A stretch of DNA of 49,652 nt from Robinsoniella peoriensis (GTDB lineage Bacteria; Bacillota; Clostridia; Lachnospirales; Lachnospiraceae): NCBI RefSeq assembly GCF_042680125.1, contig NZ_JBHTNY010000053.1. One strand, 5' to 3'. Numbering within the stretch: position 1 is the first letter of the stretch; each line of letters opens with the position of its first letter. Below are positions 16,356-25,375 of the stretch, piece after piece. The position numbers and the translations under genes were made by a program. The notes beneath the pieces were generated by a model, which saw only the letters and a list, made by a program, of their open reading frames with translations, did not search any database and was not told where the DNA came from.

Positions 16356-17756
16356 ATGACGCAGAAATTTGGATTAAAAGATAAAATCGGATATATGTTC
16401 GGAGATTTTGGAAATGACTTCTTTTTCATATTTGCCAGTAGTTTTCTGATGGTGTTCTACACCAAGGTACTTGGCATTGGCGCCGGAGCAGTTGGTACAT
16501 TGTTCCTGGTAGCCCGCTTTATAGATGCTTTTACTGATATCAGCATGGGACGTCTCGTAGATATCCTGCTGCCTGCTAAAGACGGGAAATTCCGACCCTG
16601 GATACGGAGAATGTGTATTCCTGTAGTAATTGCCGGTACACTGCTGTTTGTTCCATGGATTGCTTCACTTCCCTATGGTGCCCGTCTGGTCTATATCTAC
16701 ATCACTTATATTTTATGGGGAAGCATTTGCTATACCGCCATTAACATCCCATATGGCTCCATGGCATCCGCACTTACTTCTGATCCCCTGGAGCGCAGCG
16801 CTTTATCTACTTTTAGAAGTGTGGGTGCCGCCCTGGCAAACATTATCGTAAGCGTTGGCGTTCCACTTATTGTTTACCAGTACGATGCATCCGGGAACCA
16901 GGTTGTAATACCGCAGCGTTTCTTCATTATTGCCTGTGTATTCGCTGTTGCTGCACTCATTTGCTATATTCTCTGTTATAAACTGACCAATGAACGTGTT
17001 GTAATCTCATCTGAGAAAAAGGAAAAGGTTGGTTTTGCAAAGACTGTCACTGCACTAGCTCGTAATAAAAGCCTCCTTGCCATTATTGGTGCCGCTATTG
17101 TACTTCTGCTTTCGATGCTGCTTGCACAGAGCATGAACACTTATCTGTTTATGGATTACTTTAAAAATAAATCAGCCATGTCCGTTGCAGGTTTCTTTAA
17201 CGCTGCCGCCACTTTGGTACTTGCGCCCTTTTCCACAAAAATCATTAAACGCTTTGGGAAAAAAGAAGCTTCTTCCATTGCTGTATTGTTTGCCGCTGTA
17301 ATGTATTTTATTATGTTCTTTGTCCGTTTTACCAATCCCTGGTTCTTCTGTGTCTTCATTGCCCTCGGAAACCTGGGTACCGGATTATTCAATCTGATGA
17401 TCTGGGCATTTATCACCGATATTATTGATTATCAGGAAGTCCGGTCCGGAAGCCGTGATGACGGAACCGTATACGCTGTATATTCCTTTGCCAGAAAAAT
17501 AGGGCAGGCGCTTGCCGGCGGACTGGGCGGATGGACACTGGCTGCAATCGGATATCAGTCATCTGTTGGAGGGGAAACCGTAGTTCAAACCACCAGTGTA
17601 GTTAATAACATCTATTCCGTGGCAACTCTTGCCCCCGCTGTATGCTATCTCATTGTGGGACTGATTCTGCTGTTCTGGTATCCGTTAACAAAAAAGAAAG
17701 TGCTGGAAAACAGCCGTATCCTGGAGGAACGCAGATCTCAAAATACAAATGCCTGA
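16356..17756 (+). CDS. GPH-family glycoside:cation symporter
   Basis: Major-facilitator-type symporter (466 aa) of the glycoside-pentoside-hexuronide family, ~12 membrane helices. The cation-site motif after helix 2 (DAFTDISMGRLVD) and the family segment near IIDYQEVRSGSRDDGTVYAV are present. Placement directly after beta-glucuronidase (34 bp, GAAAGG upstream) points to uptake of glucuronides, comparable to UidB, with cation coupling. Substrate is inferred from context. Confidence 0.93.
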   Translation: MTQKFGLKDKIGYMFGDFGNDFFFIFASSFLMVFYTKVLGIGAGAVGTLFLVARFIDAFTDISMGRLVDILLPAKDGKFRPWIRRMCIPVVIAGTLLFVPWIASLPYGARLVYIYITYILWGSICYTAINIPYGSMASALTSDPLERSALSTFRSVGAALANIIVSVGVPLIVYQYDASGNQVVIPQRFFIIACVFAVAALICYILCYKLTNERVVISSEKKEKVGFAKTVTALARNKSLLAIIGAAIVLLLSMLLAQSMNTYLFMDYFKNKSAMSVAGFFNAAATLVLAPFSTKIIKRFGKKEASSIAVLFAAVMYFIMFFVRFTNPWFFCVFIALGNLGTGLFNLMIWAFITDIIDYQEVRSGSRDDGTVYAVYSFARKIGQALAGGLGGWTLAAIGYQSSVGGETVVQTTSVVNNIYSVATLAPAVCYLIVGLILLFWYPLTKKKVLENSRILEERRSQNTNA

Positions 17757-17781
17757 TATTACAGGCAGACAAGGAGCTACC

Positions 17782-18633
17782 ATGGTTTATACAGAAATGA
17801 ACAGTGGATTTCAAAAAAGCAAGGACTATCTGGTATGTGTGGATTCTGACGGATGCGCTATGGACACTATGGGTATCAAGCATACCGCATGTTTTGGTCC
17901 CTGTATGATAGCCGAGTGGAATCTCACCCCTTTTAGAGCAGAACTGCTCAGGCGCTGGAATCAGATTAACCTCTATACCGTGACAAGAGGCATTAACCGT
18001 TTTAAGGGTCTTAGCAAAATGCTTCAGGAGGTAAACACCTCTTATACCCGGGTTGAAAATATAGATGCTCTTGTCCGGTGGGTGGAGGAAGCCAGTGAAC
18101 TGTCCAACCGTTCACTGGCAAATGCAATAAATGAGAATAACAGCCCGATACTAAAAAAAGCATATGCCTGGTCACACGCCGTGAATCAGGCAATTGCCAA
18201 ACTGCCACGGGAGCAGATAAAACCCTTTGCAGGTGTTAACCGGGCTCTGGCAGCTGCCCATCCGTGGGCAGATATCGCCGTTGTCTCTTCTGCAAACCGA
18301 AAAGCCGTTGAGGATGAATGGTCCAGATACAATTTGATTGAACATACTGACCTGGTTCTGGCACAGGATGCCGGCACAAAAACACACTGCATTAAAGAGC
18401 TATGCCAAAAAGGCTATTCACCGGAAAACATCATTATGATTGGCGATGCCCCCGGTGACGCTGACGCTGCACTGGATAACGGAGTTCTTTATTTTCCCAT
18501 TCTGGTGCGGCAGGAGCAAAAATCCTGGGAAACATTCCTTCATACAGCCCTTCCGAAATTTCTGGACGGCACCTATCAGGGAAAATACCAGCAGTCACTT
18601 TTAAAAGCTTTCTACGATAATCTATCTGAATAA
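17782..18633 (+). CDS. HAD-superfamily hydrolase
   Basis: Haloacid-dehalogenase-type phosphatase (283 aa). Motif I is DSDGCAMD (nucleophile Asp plus general-acid Asp two on), motif II lies in VVSSAN, and motif IV is MIGDAPGDADAA. A helical cap of ~130 residues sits between motifs I and II. ATG 17782 chosen because AAGGAG lies five bases upstream; the longer frame overlaps the symporter. Its presence between a glucuronide transporter and a GH3 enzyme suggests dephosphorylation of a sugar or aglycone intermediate, but the substrate is unknown. Confidence 0.85.
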   Translation: MVYTEMNSGFQKSKDYLVCVDSDGCAMDTMGIKHTACFGPCMIAEWNLTPFRAELLRRWNQINLYTVTRGINRFKGLSKMLQEVNTSYTRVENIDALVRWVEEASELSNRSLANAINENNSPILKKAYAWSHAVNQAIAKLPREQIKPFAGVNRALAAAHPWADIAVVSSANRKAVEDEWSRYNLIEHTDLVLAQDAGTKTHCIKELCQKGYSPENIIMIGDAPGDADAALDNGVLYFPILVRQEQKSWETFLHTALPKFLDGTYQGKYQQSLLKAFYDNLSE

Positions 18634-18645
18634 TAGGAGGAGCAA

Positions 18646-20343
18646 ATGGTAAACTTAAAAGAAAAGCCTTATTATCTATCCGAAGAGGACATCCGCTGGG
18701 TAGAAGAAACAATACAAAATATGACGGATGAAGAAAAAACCGGACAACTTTTTGTAAATATGGTTACTGACCGTGATCCGTCAGCATTAAAAGAAGTTCT
18801 AAACCGCTATCATGTAGGTGCAATCCGGTATCACAATGCTTCAAAAGAAGAAATCTATGAGCAGAATAAAGTCCTCCAGGAAAACACAAAGATTCCACTC
18901 CTGATTGCCTCCAACTGCGAGGCCGGCGGTAACGGGGGTGTTGATGGAGGTACCGCCATTGCAAACGGTGCTGCCGTTGCAGCTGCCGATGATGAAGAAC
19001 TTGCCTATGAGGTGGCAAAGATTGGCGCCCTGGAGAGCACAGCTATTGGCTGCAACTGGAATTTTGCGCCCATTGTGGATCTTCTCTATAACTGGAGGAA
19101 TACCATTGTACAGCTTCGAGCATTTAACAACAGCCCTGATGACACCATCCGGTATGCCAGAGCGTTCCACAAAGGTACCAGAACACAGAATATCGCTACC
19201 TGCTGTAAGCATTTTCCAGGCGATGGTACGGAGGAAAATGACCAGCATCTGTTAATGGGCATTAACAATATGACCTGTGAAGAATGGGATGAGACTTATG
19301 GAAAAGTCTATAAAACATTGATAGATGATGGCGTTATGACCATAATGGCAGGACATATTGCCCTCCCTGCCTACAGCAAAAAACTGTGTCCCTCCATGCA
19401 AGATAAAGATATTCTCCCGGCAACACTGGCTCCTGAACTAATTAACGGACTGTTAAAAGATAAATTAGGATTTAACGGGCTTGTGGTAACCGATGCCTCA
19501 CACATGATCGGCATGTATGCAGCAATGCCCCGCCGGGAACAGGTACCGGGAGCAATTGCCGCAGGCTGTGATATGTATCTGTTCTTCAACGATATGGAAG
19601 AAGACTTTGGCTACATGCTGGAGGGTTACCGCAAAGGCATTATTACCGAAGACCGGATGAACGACGCACTCCACCGCATTTTAGGTATTAAGGCCGCACT
19701 GGGACTGCACAAACGTCAGGCCTGCGGTTCTCTGGTACCTCCACGGGATGAACTTTCTGTTGTAGGAAGCGAAGAACACCACAGGGCCGCGGTACTGGCG
19801 GCGGACAAATTTATTACTCTGGTAAAGGATACCGGGCATTATCTCCCCGTAACCCCTGACAAATACAAGCGGATAAAGCTGGTATTTATATCAGGTGAAG
19901 GTACGGTAATTGCCGGGAAATTAACTGCTGATAACAGCGATGAGATTAAGAAGAATCTGATCCGGATATTAGAATCCAAAGGTTTTGAGGCAGACGGGGA
20001 AACACCTCCCCAAAAGGGTAAAATGGAAGATTTCAAGAGTAAATATGATGCCTGCCTGGTTGTGATGAATGTGGTTGGTTTTGCACAGTATAATACCATG
20101 CGCATTAAATGGGCTAATCCCTGCGACCAGCCCTGGTATGTCTCGGAAATACCTACGGTCTTTTTATCCCTTGGCTTTACCAATCACCTGATTGACGTTC
20201 CTATGGCAAAAACATATATCAATGCCTATCTCAACTCAGATGAAGCCATAAATGCAGCAATAGAAAAAATGATGGGAATATCAGAATTCAAAGGACGTTA
20301 CAACGAAAATGTATTTTGTGAAAGATGGGATACACGGATCTGA
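18646..20343 (+). CDS. GH3 family glycoside hydrolase
   Basis: Two-domain GH3 enzyme (565 aa), cytoplasmic. The barrel holds KHFPGDG followed by NDQH, close to the NagZ-type KHFPGHG...DSH loop that supplies the His acid/base, and a nucleophile Asp in VVTDASHMIGM. A second alpha/beta domain spans ~385-565. This pattern favours beta-N-acetylhexosaminidase-like or beta-glucosidase-like activity; the exact sugar cannot be read. AGGAGG precedes the ATG, 12 bp after the HAD gene, so it is the last gene of the glucuronidase operon. No obvious terminator follows. Confidence 0.85.
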   Translation: MVNLKEKPYYLSEEDIRWVEETIQNMTDEEKTGQLFVNMVTDRDPSALKEVLNRYHVGAIRYHNASKEEIYEQNKVLQENTKIPLLIASNCEAGGNGGVDGGTAIANGAAVAAADDEELAYEVAKIGALESTAIGCNWNFAPIVDLLYNWRNTIVQLRAFNNSPDDTIRYARAFHKGTRTQNIATCCKHFPGDGTEENDQHLLMGINNMTCEEWDETYGKVYKTLIDDGVMTIMAGHIALPAYSKKLCPSMQDKDILPATLAPELINGLLKDKLGFNGLVVTDASHMIGMYAAMPRREQVPGAIAAGCDMYLFFNDMEEDFGYMLEGYRKGIITEDRMNDALHRILGIKAALGLHKRQACGSLVPPRDELSVVGSEEHHRAAVLAADKFITLVKDTGHYLPVTPDKYKRIKLVFISGEGTVIAGKLTADNSDEIKKNLIRILESKGFEADGETPPQKGKMEDFKSKYDACLVVMNVVGFAQYNTMRIKWANPCDQPWYVSEIPTVFLSLGFTNHLIDVPMAKTYINAYLNSDEAINAAIEKMMGISEFKGRYNENVFCERWDTRI

Positions 20344-20404
20344 GTCCGGAGGAGGTCTGAAAAAAAGTGAATATATCTCCTTTCTTTCCAAAATTTTAAA
20401 AAGA

Positions 20405-20433
20405 TGTCTGCACATACTTTTTTGTGCTATAAT
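20405..20433 (+). promoter_or_regulatory. Weak promoter of the second GH2 gene
   Basis: A consensus TATAAT -10 (20428-20433) with a preceding TG lies 37 bp before the GH2 ATG. The -35 position (20405-20410, TGTCTG) is poor, so activation or readthrough from the glucuronidase operon may contribute. Confidence 0.5.
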
Positions 20434-20470
20434 CTAACATATCAATTTACTAAATAAAGGGGATGTTTTC

Positions 20471-22261
20471 ATGAATCTGATAGATGCAGTTTCTTCTCTG
20501 CAGCTTTTTAAACGAAAAGAAACACCAAAAAAACTAACTACCGTTTGGGGCGAACAGCTTGACCCGGAGCACGTATTAGAGGAATATCCACGTCCACAGC
20601 TTAAGAGGAATGCCTGGATTAATTTGAATGGCTATTGGAATTACCGGATTACGAAAGAAAAGAAATATCCCGGGAACATAGGGGATCAGATTCTGGTGCC
20701 TTTTTCCCCGGAAGCAAGCCTTTCCCAGGTAAACCATATGCTATTGCCTGATGAATATCTGTGGTATGAAAAAAGTTTTGATTTGGAGGACTTTCCCTCC
20801 CGGTATCCGGATAAGCGGCTTATACTCCATTTTGGTGCAGTGGACCAGACCTGTGCTGTCTGGTGCAATAAAAAATTTGTATGCAGCCATCGGGGTGGCT
20901 ATCTGCCATTTTCAGCAGAACTCACACCCTATCTGCGCCAGGGTGTAAATACAATTACGGTAAGAGTACAGGATGAAACGGATACTTCCTTTCAAAGCCG
21001 AGGAAAGCAGACCTTACGTCCGGGCGGTATGTTCTATACTCCGCAGAGCGGAATCTGGCAGACGGTGTGGATGGAATGGGTGCCCGAAAATTATATAACA
21101 GAGTTAAGCATTACGCCGCTGTTTGATGAATCTTCCGCTATTGTGGAAATTACAATGAAGGAGGACTCTTCCTGCGAAAAGAAAATTGAAGTGTACGCAG
21201 ATGGCAGAGAAGTGTACTCCGGGCAAACAAAGTCAGGCATACTTTCTATTCCCATCCGTGATCTTCGTCCATGGTCACCGGAGTCACCTTTCCTATACGA
21301 TCTTACAATTACAGCCGGAAATGACAGCATATGCAGTTACTTCGCAATGCGCAAATTTTCTGCCCGTACGGATTCTAAGGGAATTCCCAGACTCTGCCTG
21401 AACAATCAGCCTTATTTTCAAAACGGGGTCCTGGATCAGGGCTACTGGCCCGACGGCTTGTACACGCCCCCTTCTGACGATGCCATGATCTTCGACATAC
21501 AGTCTATGAGGGATCTGGGATTTAATATGATCCGCAAGCATATTAAAATAGAACCCCTGCGCTGGTACTACCACTGTGACCGTCTGGGAATGATTGTCTG
21601 GCAGGACATCGTAAATGGAGGCGGACGCTCTTATCTCACTTTTTTATGCTACCTGCCCACACTTCTTCCTTTTGTAACCGCACATTTTAAAGACAGCCAT
21701 TATAAACTGTTTTCACGCTGTGATGCAAAAGGAAAGAAACTCTGGCTGCGGGAATGCAAATCCACAGTCCGGCATCTCTATAACTGCCCCTGTATTGGTC
21801 TGTGGACTGCTTTTAACGAAGGATGGGGACAATTTGATGCCGTAAAGGTCACAAATCTTATTCACTCTCTGGACAATACCCGTCCGGTAGATCATGCAAG
21901 CGGCTGGTATGACCAGCACTGTGGTGATATCAAAAGCGTTCACAACTACTTCCGCCCCATCAAGGCAGCGCTGGACAGCAGGCCTTTTGTATTATCTGAG
22001 TATGGCGGTTATATCTGCCATATACCGGAACATTCCTATTCACAGCAGGTATTTGGTTATTTAAAATGCAAGGACACCCATGAGTTTACCCGTAAGTTTT
22101 ATGACGTCATGAAGGAAATCAAAGAAGCCAATAAAGAAGGACTCTGCGCCGCAGTTTATACACAGGTCTCAGATGTAGAAGAAGAGGCCAACGGATTGTT
22201 CACCTACGACCGCAAGGTATGTAAAGTGACCGATACCCCCCATGGCCAGAAGCAGCGGTAA
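20471..22261 (+). CDS. GH2 family glycosidase, beta-galactosidase-like
   Basis: GH2 enzyme (596 aa), cytoplasmic, no signal peptide. N-terminal sugar-binding domain (INLNGYWNYRI), Ig-like domain and barrel. Acid/base Glu450 lies in TAFNEGWGQF and nucleophile Glu510 in LSEYGG. The N-K motif of beta-glucuronidases is absent, so beta-galactosidase or another beta-glycosidase is more likely. Start supported by AAAGGGG upstream. It follows the glucuronidase operon with its own -10 box and ends at a bidirectional terminator. In the arabinogalactan reading it could trim galactose from imported fragments. Confidence 0.88.
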   Translation: MNLIDAVSSLQLFKRKETPKKLTTVWGEQLDPEHVLEEYPRPQLKRNAWINLNGYWNYRITKEKKYPGNIGDQILVPFSPEASLSQVNHMLLPDEYLWYEKSFDLEDFPSRYPDKRLILHFGAVDQTCAVWCNKKFVCSHRGGYLPFSAELTPYLRQGVNTITVRVQDETDTSFQSRGKQTLRPGGMFYTPQSGIWQTVWMEWVPENYITELSITPLFDESSAIVEITMKEDSSCEKKIEVYADGREVYSGQTKSGILSIPIRDLRPWSPESPFLYDLTITAGNDSICSYFAMRKFSARTDSKGIPRLCLNNQPYFQNGVLDQGYWPDGLYTPPSDDAMIFDIQSMRDLGFNMIRKHIKIEPLRWYYHCDRLGMIVWQDIVNGGGRSYLTFLCYLPTLLPFVTAHFKDSHYKLFSRCDAKGKKLWLRECKSTVRHLYNCPCIGLWTAFNEGWGQFDAVKVTNLIHSLDNTRPVDHASGWYDQHCGDIKSVHNYFRPIKAALDSRPFVLSEYGGYICHIPEHSYSQQVFGYLKCKDTHEFTRKFYDVMKEIKEANKEGLCAAVYTQVSDVEEEANGLFTYDRKVCKVTDTPHGQKQR

Positions 22262-22322
22262 TGACATATCCTGCACCAATAGTCGTCTATTATAATTACT
22301 TATATAAAGAATCCTGTACAGC

Positions 22323-22367
22323 AAAAAAGCGGTAGTTTCACTGATAACAGTCAAACCACCGCTTTTT
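22323..22367. terminator. Bidirectional terminator between GH2 and cutC
   Basis: Arms 22323-22338 and 22353-22367 (AAAAAGCGGT-GTTT type, one mismatch) with A-tract and T-tract on opposite sides serve the convergent genes. Confidence 0.85.
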
Positions 22368-22390
22368 CATATATTTTTCATGCCTGTTTC

Positions 22391-23110
22391 TTATATAATA
22401 TCTACTATCTTTGTTCCATGAATTTCTTTAAATCCCAGCTTCTGATGCAGTTCTTCTACATTTGCGCTGGTAACTCCGCCGCCCGGCATGATAATAATTC
22501 TTTCCCCTGCATAATCCAGCAGTCTTTTTAAGTTATCCACATTGTCCCCGATTTTGGTGCCGCCTTTTCCACCATGGGTCAGAATCCTGTCCACATGATG
22601 TGCGCAAAGCCAGTCAATGGCTTTTGGCTGAAGATCATAAGGAATCTGGTCAAATGCCATATGGAAGGTCACCAGAAGGCCTTCTGCTTCAGCCAGCAAT
22701 ACTTCCAGCATTTCCTCATCCAGCCAGCAGTCTTCTGTCAGCGCACCAATTACAATACCTGCTGCCCCGGCTTCTTTTGCAATTTCTATATCCCTTAACA
22801 TCATCTTTAATTCTATGTCATTATAGTGAAAATTTCCTTTTCTGGGTCTGATGATACACATAACAGGAATATTTTTTTCTTTTCCCAGATTTATCGCCGC
22901 CTCCATTACACCCAGGCTTACGGTGGTCCCCCCCTCTGCCAGATTATCACAGAGTTCTATGCGGTTACCTCCATTTTTAATTGCATTTGGTATATCCGTG
23001 TAATTTTCCACACATACTTCTTTTATCATTTTATCCAATTGTATTACAGGCTTGTACAGCAATTCATATCGCTTAAATTTACGTCTGAAAGCGTGTTTAA
23101 AAGTCTGCAT
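22391..23110 (-). CDS. cutC: CutC family protein
   Basis: CutC-type TIM-barrel protein (239 aa), named for a copper homeostasis role that is still debated. Signature segments seen: NRIELCDNLAEGGTTVSLG, MCIIRPRKGNFHY, GIVIGALTEDC, TFHMAFDQ and MPGGGV. A 27-residue basic N-terminal extension precedes the usual start (MIKEVCVENYTD). I keep the upstream ATG because AAAGGA lies at proper spacing, while the inner ATG has no ribosome site. It starts 14 bp after a 57-aa acidic protein gene and shares its promoter. Confidence 0.88.
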   Translation of the reverse strand: MQTFKHAFRRKFKRYELLYKPVIQLDKMIKEVCVENYTDIPNAIKNGGNRIELCDNLAEGGTTVSLGVMEAAINLGKEKNIPVMCIIRPRKGNFHYNDIELKMMLRDIEIAKEAGAAGIVIGALTEDCWLDEEMLEVLLAEAEGLLVTFHMAFDQIPYDLQPKAIDWLCAHHVDRILTHGGKGGTKIGDNVDNLKRLLDYAGERIIIMPGGGVTSANVEELHQKLGFKEIHGTKIVDII

Positions 23111-23124
23111 AACATCCTTTCCAT

Positions 23125-23298
23125 TTAATTTTTATGCGCACGCTCACTGATCATCTCCAGCGCTCCTGCATCCAGCGTAATTTCATCTAAATCATTTATA
23201 TTATCCAGCACATCATCCAGCATATAGGAGAATGCCTCTGCACCTTCAAGTTCTACGTTTTCATCGTCGTCATCATCTTTTCTTGCAAAAAATCCCAT
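23125..23298 (-). CDS. Small acidic protein (57 aa) upstream of cutC
   Basis: A 57-codon gene with a strong AGGAGG site nine bases before ATG. The protein starts MGFFARKDDDDDENVELEGA, then has a Leu/Asp-rich stretch (SYMLDDVLDNINDLDEITLD) and ends in ERAHKN. About a third of residues are acidic. No family recognised. The poly-Asp stretch and tight linkage to cutC (14 bp) hint at metal or partner binding, but this is only inference. Confidence 0.7.
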   Translation of the reverse strand: MGFFARKDDDDDENVELEGAEAFSYMLDDVLDNINDLDEITLDAGALEMISERAHKN

Positions 23299-23345
23299 GC
23301 TAAATTCCTCCTGATTATTGATATTTTATTACTATTTTAAACTGA

Positions 23346-23374
23346 ATTGTAACACAGGCATTTTCTAAATTCAA
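23346..23374 (-). promoter_or_regulatory. Promoter of the acidic-protein/cutC operon
   Basis: Minus strand: -35 TTGAAT (23369-23374), 17-bp spacer, -10 TACAAT (23346-23351), 48 bp before the 57-aa gene. Confidence 0.6.
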
Positions 23375-23413
23375 TGTAAAACCTGTGAACTTTTTATTAT
23401 CTTACACAAATAC

Positions 23414-23449
23414 TTGATTCTATTTGTATTATATATTATAATACAAATA
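23414..23449 (+). promoter_or_regulatory. GntR promoter with perfect palindromic operator
   Basis: -35 TTGATT (23414-23419), 17-bp spacer, -10 TATAAT (23437-23442). A perfect palindrome with 13-bp arms (23421-23433 and 23437-23449, TATTTGTATTATA arm) spans the spacer and -10, so the GntR protein encoded next very likely represses its own operon. Confidence 0.85.
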
Positions 23450-23502
23450 ATACATAATCGTATATAGAAACCGTATGAGTAAAATAACAAAGGAGGGTTC
23501 AC

Positions 23503-23901
23503 ATGCTTATAACATTAGACTTTTCCAGCTCTGTCCCCATCTATGTCCAGCTGCGCAATCAAATCGTAATGGGTATCGGGAAAGGACACCTTAAAATTGG
23601 TGAATCCCTTCCCACTGTCCGCCAGCTTGCACAGGATGCGGGGGTCAACACTATGACGGTAAATAAAACGTATCAGATATTAAAACAGGAAGGCTATATT
23701 GAAATTGACCGCAGGCACGGTGCCAAGGTGTCATCCTGCCTGGATATGAATCAGGAATTTGAAGAAAAACTGACTTATGAACTGGAGCTGCTAAGCGCCC
23801 AGGCTGCATTAAAAGGCTATGGTAAAGCAGAATTTATGGATATTTGCAGCCGGATGTTTGATGAAATGCATGTGACTGCATGTGAAGGGAGCGCACTATG
23901 A
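23503..23901 (+). CDS. GntR-family regulator, YtrA type
   Basis: Short GntR regulator (132 aa) of the YtrA subfamily: winged HTH in the first ~70 residues (PIYVQLRNQIVMGI, SLPTVRQLAQDAGVNTMTVN, then GYIEIDRRHGAKV) and a short helical dimerisation tail instead of a ligand domain. AAGGAGG precedes the ATG. YtrA regulators usually control membrane transport genes in the same operon, and here the next gene overlaps by 4 nt (ATGA). Confidence 0.92.
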   Translation: MLITLDFSSSVPIYVQLRNQIVMGIGKGHLKIGESLPTVRQLAQDAGVNTMTVNKTYQILKQEGYIEIDRRHGAKVSSCLDMNQEFEEKLTYELELLSAQAALKGYGKAEFMDICSRMFDEMHVTACEGSAL

Positions 23902-25304
23902 TGATGACAATTATTATATTATTTTGCAGTATTACAATTCTGGCTGCCTGCCATTTCACCTATAAGTCTGCTGCAAAATATAACGGGAATCTGCTGCTGG
24001 GTGTAACACTGCCTGCATACGAAGCGCAGTCCGTTGAAGTTATGGCGATTGTATCCGCTTTTAAAAAAGCACTGAATCTTCATTCCTTGATCGGAGCATT
24101 ACTTCATATTCCCATTTTTATTATATTATGGTTCTCCTACATGTCAGTATTTTTGATTCTGTATATACTATGGTGTGTTTATTACATGGGCGGCTGTATG
24201 TATCTCTATAAAAAGTACTTTTTACAGCTTTATAATATGAAAAAGGAAAAGAATTGGTTTAGCGGTGAAAAACTTCATATAGCAGTCATTGACTCCCGGG
24301 TAAGTGCAGCAAAAGACAAAATGCCAGTAACCGCCTGGTGGTTTGTTCCTGCATTTCTCATCGGTCTGATTCCGCTTTTATATCCCGGAGGACTTTCCTA
24401 TTTCCAATCAGGTCTCGGTGGCTTTTTTCTTTTTCTGCTGCCATTTTTGCTGAAAATTTTTTTTCTTATTTTATACAACGCCTTTGCCAAAAGAAGAACT
24501 GTCACCTATAGCAAAGACTCAGACCTTAACATGGCCTGCAACAAAATGACAAAACGCTGCTGGTCCATATGCTGGATTCTGATTGCCATCATCGATTCTC
24601 TGTCTTTCCTGGTGCTGGACTGGATTATCCTGTCAGACCGTTTTCAAAGCACCTTTCTCTTCACCGCTTACATCCTGATACAGTCCCTGTGTATCTTAAT
24701 CCTGCTGTATAGTGCATCTTACGTACGTAAACAGAGAATTTTACTGCTTTCTTCCGATAAGGAACCTCTGATGGTTGATGAGGATGACTACTGGAAAACG
24801 GGGTCATACAACAATCCCAACGACAACAGCCTGATTGCTCCCTGCCGCTACGGATCTAATCTTTCGTTTAACATGGCGCGGCCTGCTGCCAGAGTTATTA
24901 CAGGCGGCCTTTATGTTTTCACTGCCGCTCTTTGTATCTGGCTGAGTATAGTATTTCTGCGGTTTGATTTTATTCCCTTCGATCTGCAGATTAAGGGAGA
25001 AACTGTATTCATTACGGCTGCGGAATATGATTTACAGTTTCCATTATCCGAAGTGGAGGAAATAGAGTTAACCGACCAGGCTCCACAGGGATCTTACTAC
25101 AAAAATAATGGTGTGAACGCACAGCAATACTTTTTGGGGAATTTTAAATACAAGGAATACGGGCAATGTAAAATGTATTACTACCGTGGCTGCACGCCTG
25201 TTATCAAAATTAAGATGGATCAGTATACCGTATTTTTTAATACGAAAGATAGTAATAAGACAAAAGATATATATCGGGGATTAGAGAAGGCTTTAGGGAG
25301 ATAG
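23898..25304 (+). CDS. Multi-pass membrane protein with PH-like C-terminus
   Basis: Integral membrane protein (468 aa) with about seven to eight hydrophobic segments: residue ~1-20, three around 70-120, pairs at 145-200 and 225-275, and one near 335-360. The N-terminal half resembles DUF1648/SdpI-type proteins often found beside YtrA regulators. After the last helix comes a soluble beta-rich region (~370-468, ETVFITAAEYDLQFPLSEVE onward) like bacterial PH domains. Translation is coupled to the GntR gene by ATGA overlap. An envelope-stress or antimicrobial-resistance role is possible but unproven. Confidence 0.75.
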   Translation: MMMTIIILFCSITILAACHFTYKSAAKYNGNLLLGVTLPAYEAQSVEVMAIVSAFKKALNLHSLIGALLHIPIFIILWFSYMSVFLILYILWCVYYMGGCMYLYKKYFLQLYNMKKEKNWFSGEKLHIAVIDSRVSAAKDKMPVTAWWFVPAFLIGLIPLLYPGGLSYFQSGLGGFFLFLLPFLLKIFFLILYNAFAKRRTVTYSKDSDLNMACNKMTKRCWSICWILIAIIDSLSFLVLDWIILSDRFQSTFLFTAYILIQSLCILILLYSASYVRKQRILLLSSDKEPLMVDEDDYWKTGSYNNPNDNSLIAPCRYGSNLSFNMARPAARVITGGLYVFTAALCIWLSIVFLRFDFIPFDLQIKGETVFITAAEYDLQFPLSEVEEIELTDQAPQGSYYKNNGVNAQQYFLGNFKYKEYGQCKMYYYRGCTPVIKIKMDQYTVFFNTKDSNKTKDIYRGLEKALGR

Positions 25305-25343
25305 GATGAGGGATGTTGTAACCATTCCCTCTTTACACTCCCC

Positions 25344-25372
25344 TTGACTTCCCCCATATAACTGTTTATGAT
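25344..25372 (+). promoter_or_regulatory. Promoter of the structured leader
   Basis: -35 TTGACT (25344-25349), 17-bp spacer, -10 TATGAT (25367-25372). The predicted start near 25379 lies at the first helix of the leader RNA. Confidence 0.7.
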
Positions 25373-25375
25373 ACT

